31,502 nucleotides of DNA, taken from the NCBI GenBank assembly GCA_011773475.1, contig WVXN01000043.1, forward strand, positions 1-31,502. Reading direction: 5' to 3'. Under the pieces are notes generated by a model, which was not told the origin of the DNA, ran no database searches, and worked only from the letters and a program-made list of their open reading frames with translations. This document shows positions 29,156 to 31,502 of this stretch, one piece after another. Both the position numbers and the translations under genes were made by a program. How positions within the stretch are numbered: the stretch's first letter is position 1; the number at the start of each line of letters is the position of its first letter. The stretch is from Candidatus Aenigmatarchaeota archaeon (GTDB taxonomy: Archaea; Aenigmatarchaeota; Aenigmatarchaeia; Aenigmatarchaeales; Aenigmatarchaeaceae).

Positions 29156-29656
29156 ATGAATCCTATGAGAAAAATTCGAATAGAAAAAATAACAATAAAC
29201 ATTGGTTGTGGTGAAGCAGGAGAAAATCTTGAAAAAGCTAAGACGTTATTAGAAAATTTAACCAGTAAAAAAGTTGTTATAACAAAAACTCATAAAAGAA
29301 CAACTTTTGGAACTGCTGGAGGAAGGCCAATTGGTTGTAAGCTTATTTTAAGAAGAAAAGATGCAGAAGAATTTCTGAAAAAAGCATTTGATGCAATAGA
29401 TAAAAAACTTTCAAAAGTTGTTTTCGATACTCAAGGAAACTTTTCTTTTGGTATAAAGGAGCACATTGATATTCCTGGAGTAAGATATGATCCTGAAATT
29501 GGTGTTTTTGGTATGGATGTTTGTGTAACTTTGGAGAGGCCAGGATTTAGGGTTAAAAGAAAAAAAATATCTAGCAAAATAGGTAAAAAACATTTAATAA
29601 AACCTGAAGAAGCTATAGAATGGGTTTCTAAAAATTATGGAGTTGAGATTGTATGA
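29156..29656 (+). CDS. rpl5: 50S ribosomal protein uL5
   Basis: A 166-residue archaeal uL5, which binds 5S rRNA and contacts the P-site tRNA. It starts MNPMRKIRIEKITINIGCGE, matching the usual archaeal MNPMRE opening, so the ATG at 29156 is preferred over that at 29162. Further blocks: KRTTFGTAGGRPIGCKLILR, FGIKEHIDIPGVRYDPEIG and MDVCVTLERPGFRVKRKK. The TGA stop overlaps the ATG of the inserted secreted-protein gene. Confidence 0.95.
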   Translation: MNPMRKIRIEKITINIGCGEAGENLEKAKTLLENLTSKKVVITKTHKRTTFGTAGGRPIGCKLILRRKDAEEFLKKAFDAIDKKLSKVVFDTQGNFSFGIKEHIDIPGVRYDPEIGVFGMDVCVTLERPGFRVKRKKISSKIGKKHLIKPEEAIEWVSKNYGVEIV

Positions 29657-30018
29657 AAACAACTACTATTATAATTTTGGGTTCGGTGTTCATTATTTTG
29701 GCTATAATATTTCTTGTTCAGGAGTTTTATATTCCAATTGAAAAAAATCAATATAAATATACATCAACAGAATTTATAGAACCTTCTGAAAGATTTTTAA
29801 AATGTTATGAATCTACAGATTGTATAAAAATTAAAGGTTCAGCTTGTCCTCCAACTTCAGGAGGAGTTGAAGTATGTGTTGATAAGGATTACTTTCAAGA
29901 GTATCTTTCAGAAGTAGAAGAAAAAGCTGGAAGAGAAGAGGAAGTTGTATGCCCAGAAATATACTTAGTAAGTGATAAAACTTGTAGTTGTCTACAAGAT
30001 AAATGTATTTTGGTATGA
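29653..30018 (+). CDS. Inserted membrane-anchored eight-cysteine protein between uL5 and uS14
   Basis: 121 residues: an N-terminal hydrophobic helix (about 4-24, TTIIILGSVFIILAIIFLV) and an extracytoplasmic domain with exactly eight cysteines (51, 57, 65, 75, 100, 111, 113, 118). The spacing C-x5-C ... C ... C ... C ... C-x-C-x4-C resembles the eight-cysteine-cluster domain known from archaeal and bacterial secreted proteins; that assignment is from memory of the pattern. It is probably stabilised by disulfides outside the cell. The start overlaps the uL5 stop (ATGA) and the stop is 4 nt before the uS14 ATG. A secreted protein inside the spc operon is out of place functionally. Confidence 0.75.
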   Translation: MKTTTIIILGSVFIILAIIFLVQEFYIPIEKNQYKYTSTEFIEPSERFLKCYESTDCIKIKGSACPPTSGGVEVCVDKDYFQEYLSEVEEKAGREEEVVCPEIYLVSDKTCSCLQDKCILV

Positions 30019-30022
30019 TATT

Positions 30023-30181
30023 ATGAAAACAGAAAAAAAAGAAAGAAAATTTGGAAGAGGAAGTAGAATTTGTAGACGTTGTGGTAGAAAAGGTGCTATA
30101 ATTAGAAAATACGATTTATATTACTGTAGACAGTGCTTTAGAGAGATAGCCAAAGAATTAGGATTTAAAAAATATTCGTGA
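30023..30181 (+). CDS. rps14: 30S ribosomal protein uS14 (zinc-binding)
   Basis: 52 residues from the ATG at 30023 (MKTEKKERKFGRGSRICRRC). The archaeal zinc-binding type has C17, C20, C35 and C38 (CRRCG ... YYCRQCFRE) and ends in the typical GFKKYS. Upstream in-frame TTG at 29972 lies inside the preceding gene and is rejected. The TGA stop is part of the GTGAT Shine-Dalgarno site of uS8. Confidence 0.95.
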   Translation: MKTEKKERKFGRGSRICRRCGRKGAIIRKYDLYYCRQCFREIAKELGFKKYS

Positions 30182-30186
30182 TAATT

Positions 30187-30573
30187 ATGAAACATGATTT
30201 GTTATCAGACGTTTTGTCTGCAATAAAAAATGGTGATAAGTCCGGAAAAAGAGAAACAATCACTTCTTTTTCCAGATTAGTCAAAGATGTTTTGTTAATA
30301 TTCCAAAAACATAATTACATAGGAGATTTTGAATACATAGACGATAAAAGAGGAGGGAAAATTAAAATACAACTCTTGGGAAAAGTCAACGATTGTAATT
30401 CGATTAAACCTAGATTTTATGTTAAAAAAGATGAGTATGAGAAATGGGAAAAAAGATTTTTACCAGCTATTGGTTTAGGCCTTCTCATAATTTCTACATC
30501 AGAAGGAATATTAACACATGATGTTGCAAAGAAAAAAAATATTGGAGGAACACTCTTGGCTTATGTTTATTAG
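30187..30573 (+). CDS. rps8: 30S ribosomal protein uS8
   Basis: 128 residues from the ATG at 30187 (MKHDLLSDVLSAIKNGDKSG), five bases after the uS14 stop. The GTG at 30178 belongs to the Shine-Dalgarno site. Blocks: LIFQKHNYIGDFEYIDDKRGGKIKI, WEKRFLPAIGLGLLIISTSEG and HDVAKKKNIGGTLLAYVY. uS8 is a primary 16S rRNA binder. Some typical glycines of the N-terminal helix loop are replaced, but the length is normal. Confidence 0.94.
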   Translation: MKHDLLSDVLSAIKNGDKSGKRETITSFSRLVKDVLLIFQKHNYIGDFEYIDDKRGGKIKIQLLGKVNDCNSIKPRFYVKKDEYEKWEKRFLPAIGLGLLIISTSEGILTHDVAKKKNIGGTLLAYVY

Positions 30574-30581
30574 TGATGAAT

Positions 30582-31106
30582 ATGGAGAGAAAAGTTGAGA
30601 TCCCAGACGGAATACAAATAGAATTGGATAATTTTAAAGTAAAGGTTACAGGATCTAAAGGAAATTTAGAAAAAGATTTTGCTAGTCCTTTATTTAGAAA
30701 AGATATTATAATGAAAAAAGAAGACAATAGAATTTCAATATCAACAGAATCCAAACGAAAAAAAGTTAAAGCAATGTTGGGAACAATTGAGGCCCACATT
30801 CTTAATATGATTAAAGGAGTTACAGAAGGGTACACAGTGAAACTAAAAATAGTTTACATGCATTTTCCATTTACAGTTAAAATTTCAGGTAAAGAAGTTT
30901 CAGTAAACAATTTCTTAGGTGAAAAAACTCCTAGAAAAACTAAGATTATCGGTGATTGTAAAATTGAAGTTAAAGGCGATGAAATAACTGTAACTGGAAT
31001 AAGTAAGGACGATGTTGGGCAGACTTCAGCAAATTTAGAAAGAACAACTTGGATAAGATCAAGAGACAGAAGAATTTTTCAAGATGGAATTTTTAGATTA
31101 AAGTGA
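30582..31106 (+). CDS. rpl6: 50S ribosomal protein uL6
   Basis: 174 residues from the ATG at 30582 (MERKVEIPDGIQIELDNFKV). AGTGAT (30572-30577) lies four bases upstream; ATG 30576 and GTG 30573 in the same frame overlap that site. Blocks: VKVTGSKGNLEKDF, AMLGTIEAHILNMIKGVTEGY, VNNFLGEKTPRKTKI and QTSANLERTTWIRSRDRRIFQDG. uL6 binds near the GTPase centre. Its stop lies in the Shine-Dalgarno site of eL32. Confidence 0.95.
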   Translation: MERKVEIPDGIQIELDNFKVKVTGSKGNLEKDFASPLFRKDIIMKKEDNRISISTESKRKKVKAMLGTIEAHILNMIKGVTEGYTVKLKIVYMHFPFTVKISGKEVSVNNFLGEKTPRKTKIIGDCKIEVKGDEITVTGISKDDVGQTSANLERTTWIRSRDRRIFQDGIFRLK

Positions 31107-31110
31107 TTTT

Positions 31111-31502
31111 ATGAAAAAATTAAATTTGAGACTTAAAACAAAAAGAAAAAAACCAGGATTCATAAGGCAAAGTGGAAAGAATCTAAAAAGATTAGGAAAA
31201 AAATGGAGAAGACCTCGTGGTAGTCAATCAAAACTTAGAAAACATAAAAAAGCTAGAGGTTTTATTCCACATCCAGGATATGGCTCTCCTAAAACTGTTA
31301 AAGGTTTGCATCCTTCTGGATTTGAAGAGGTATTAGTCCATAATGTAAAAAATTTAGAAAAAATCAATCCAGAAAAACAAGCATGTAGAATTGCTTCAAG
31401 TGTTGGGATGAAGAAGAGACTTAAAATTATGGAGAAAACCAAAGAATTAAAAATAAAGGTTTTAAATCCACTAAGGATTGAAATTAAAAAAATTGAAGCT
31501 CC
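31111..31502 (+). CDS. rpl32e: 50S ribosomal protein eL32, 3' end beyond window
   Basis: The ATG at 31111 follows AAGTGATTTT. The 130 residues seen begin MKKLNLRLKTKRKKPGFIRQ and show the eL32 core KKWRRPRGSQSKLRKHKKAR, GYGSPKTVKGLHPSGFEEVLVHN and ASSVGMKKRLKIMEKTKEL. The frame is open to the last base of the window, so the C-terminus is missing because of the cut, not because of damage. It follows uL6 as in other archaea, with eL19 expected next. Confidence 0.94.
   Translation, partial: MKKLNLRLKTKRKKPGFIRQSGKNLKRLGKKWRRPRGSQSKLRKHKKARGFIPHPGYGSPKTVKGLHPSGFEEVLVHNVKNLEKINPEKQACRIASSVGMKKRLKIMEKTKELKIKVLNPLRIEIKKIEA

Overview
The window comes from an AT-rich archaeon. The evidence is archaeal-type ribosomal proteins (eS4, eL32, uS14 with zinc cysteines), aEF-1alpha and aEF-2 with a diphthamide-type loop, an archaeal ThrRS with its own editing domain, aIF1 and RNase P p29 inside the ribosomal operon, TrmB-type regulators, TATA boxes about 25-30 nt before many starts, GTGAT/GGTGA Shine-Dalgarno sites and a bulge-helix-bulge tRNA intron. 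Compact packing, many tiny proteins and a 56-residue 'GDTYWLH...NSRTGLPM' protein suggest a DPANN archaeon (Woesearchaeota/Pacearchaeota-like). That placement is an inference from style, not from a search.

Region 1 (1-9.3 kb) is a surface/pilus region. It starts with a 37-residue TFB-like zinc ribbon (minus strand), a PIN-ATPase-KH protein, tRNA-Arg(CCT) and a KaiC-family ATPase. Two split T2SSF (TadB/TadC/ArlJ-type) membrane proteins follow, then an unknown 192-residue protein. A tightly overlapped run of five small membrane-anchored pilin-like proteins (5431-8792) comes next, and finally a major type IV pilin with its own promoter. No dedicated pilus assembly ATPase or prepilin peptidase is present.

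Region 2 (9.3-13.9 kb) holds a 56-residue conserved-looking protein, a membrane-anchored DUF151 nuclease-like protein, a COG2522-type HTH regulator with a palindrome on its start codon, a TrmB-like regulator, an unknown 104-residue protein, thrS, and an intron-containing tRNA-Gln(TTG).

Region 3 (13.9-21.9 kb) is the str region: uS12, uS7, aEF-2, aEF-1alpha and uS10. It is interrupted by three small inverted membrane-protein genes, one of them a SemiSWEET. tRNA-Ser(GGA), a 17-residue Cys/Lys microprotein candidate, a COG2426 membrane protein and two unknown small proteins follow.

Region 4 (21.9-31.5 kb) is the archaeal S10/spc ribosomal operon in canonical order: uL3, uL4, uL23, uL2, uS19, uL22, uS3, uL29, aIF1, Rnp1, uS17, uL14, uL24, eS4, uL5, uS14, uS8, uL6, eL32 (cut by the window edge). 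Three non-ribosomal ORFs are inserted: 56 aa after uL23, 89 aa after uL14, and a secreted eight-cysteine 121 aa protein after uL5. Each is joined to its upstream neighbour by an ATGA start/stop overlap. Many other junctions place the upstream TGA inside the GTGAT Shine-Dalgarno site of the next gene. aIF1 appears to start at CTG.

Most stretches are packed with genes. The only intergenic gaps above about 120 bases are 167-299 (divergent promoters), 10405-10587 (divergent regulator promoters) and 21869-21996 (ribosomal operon promoter). No IS element, CRISPR array, rRNA or replication origin was recognised.
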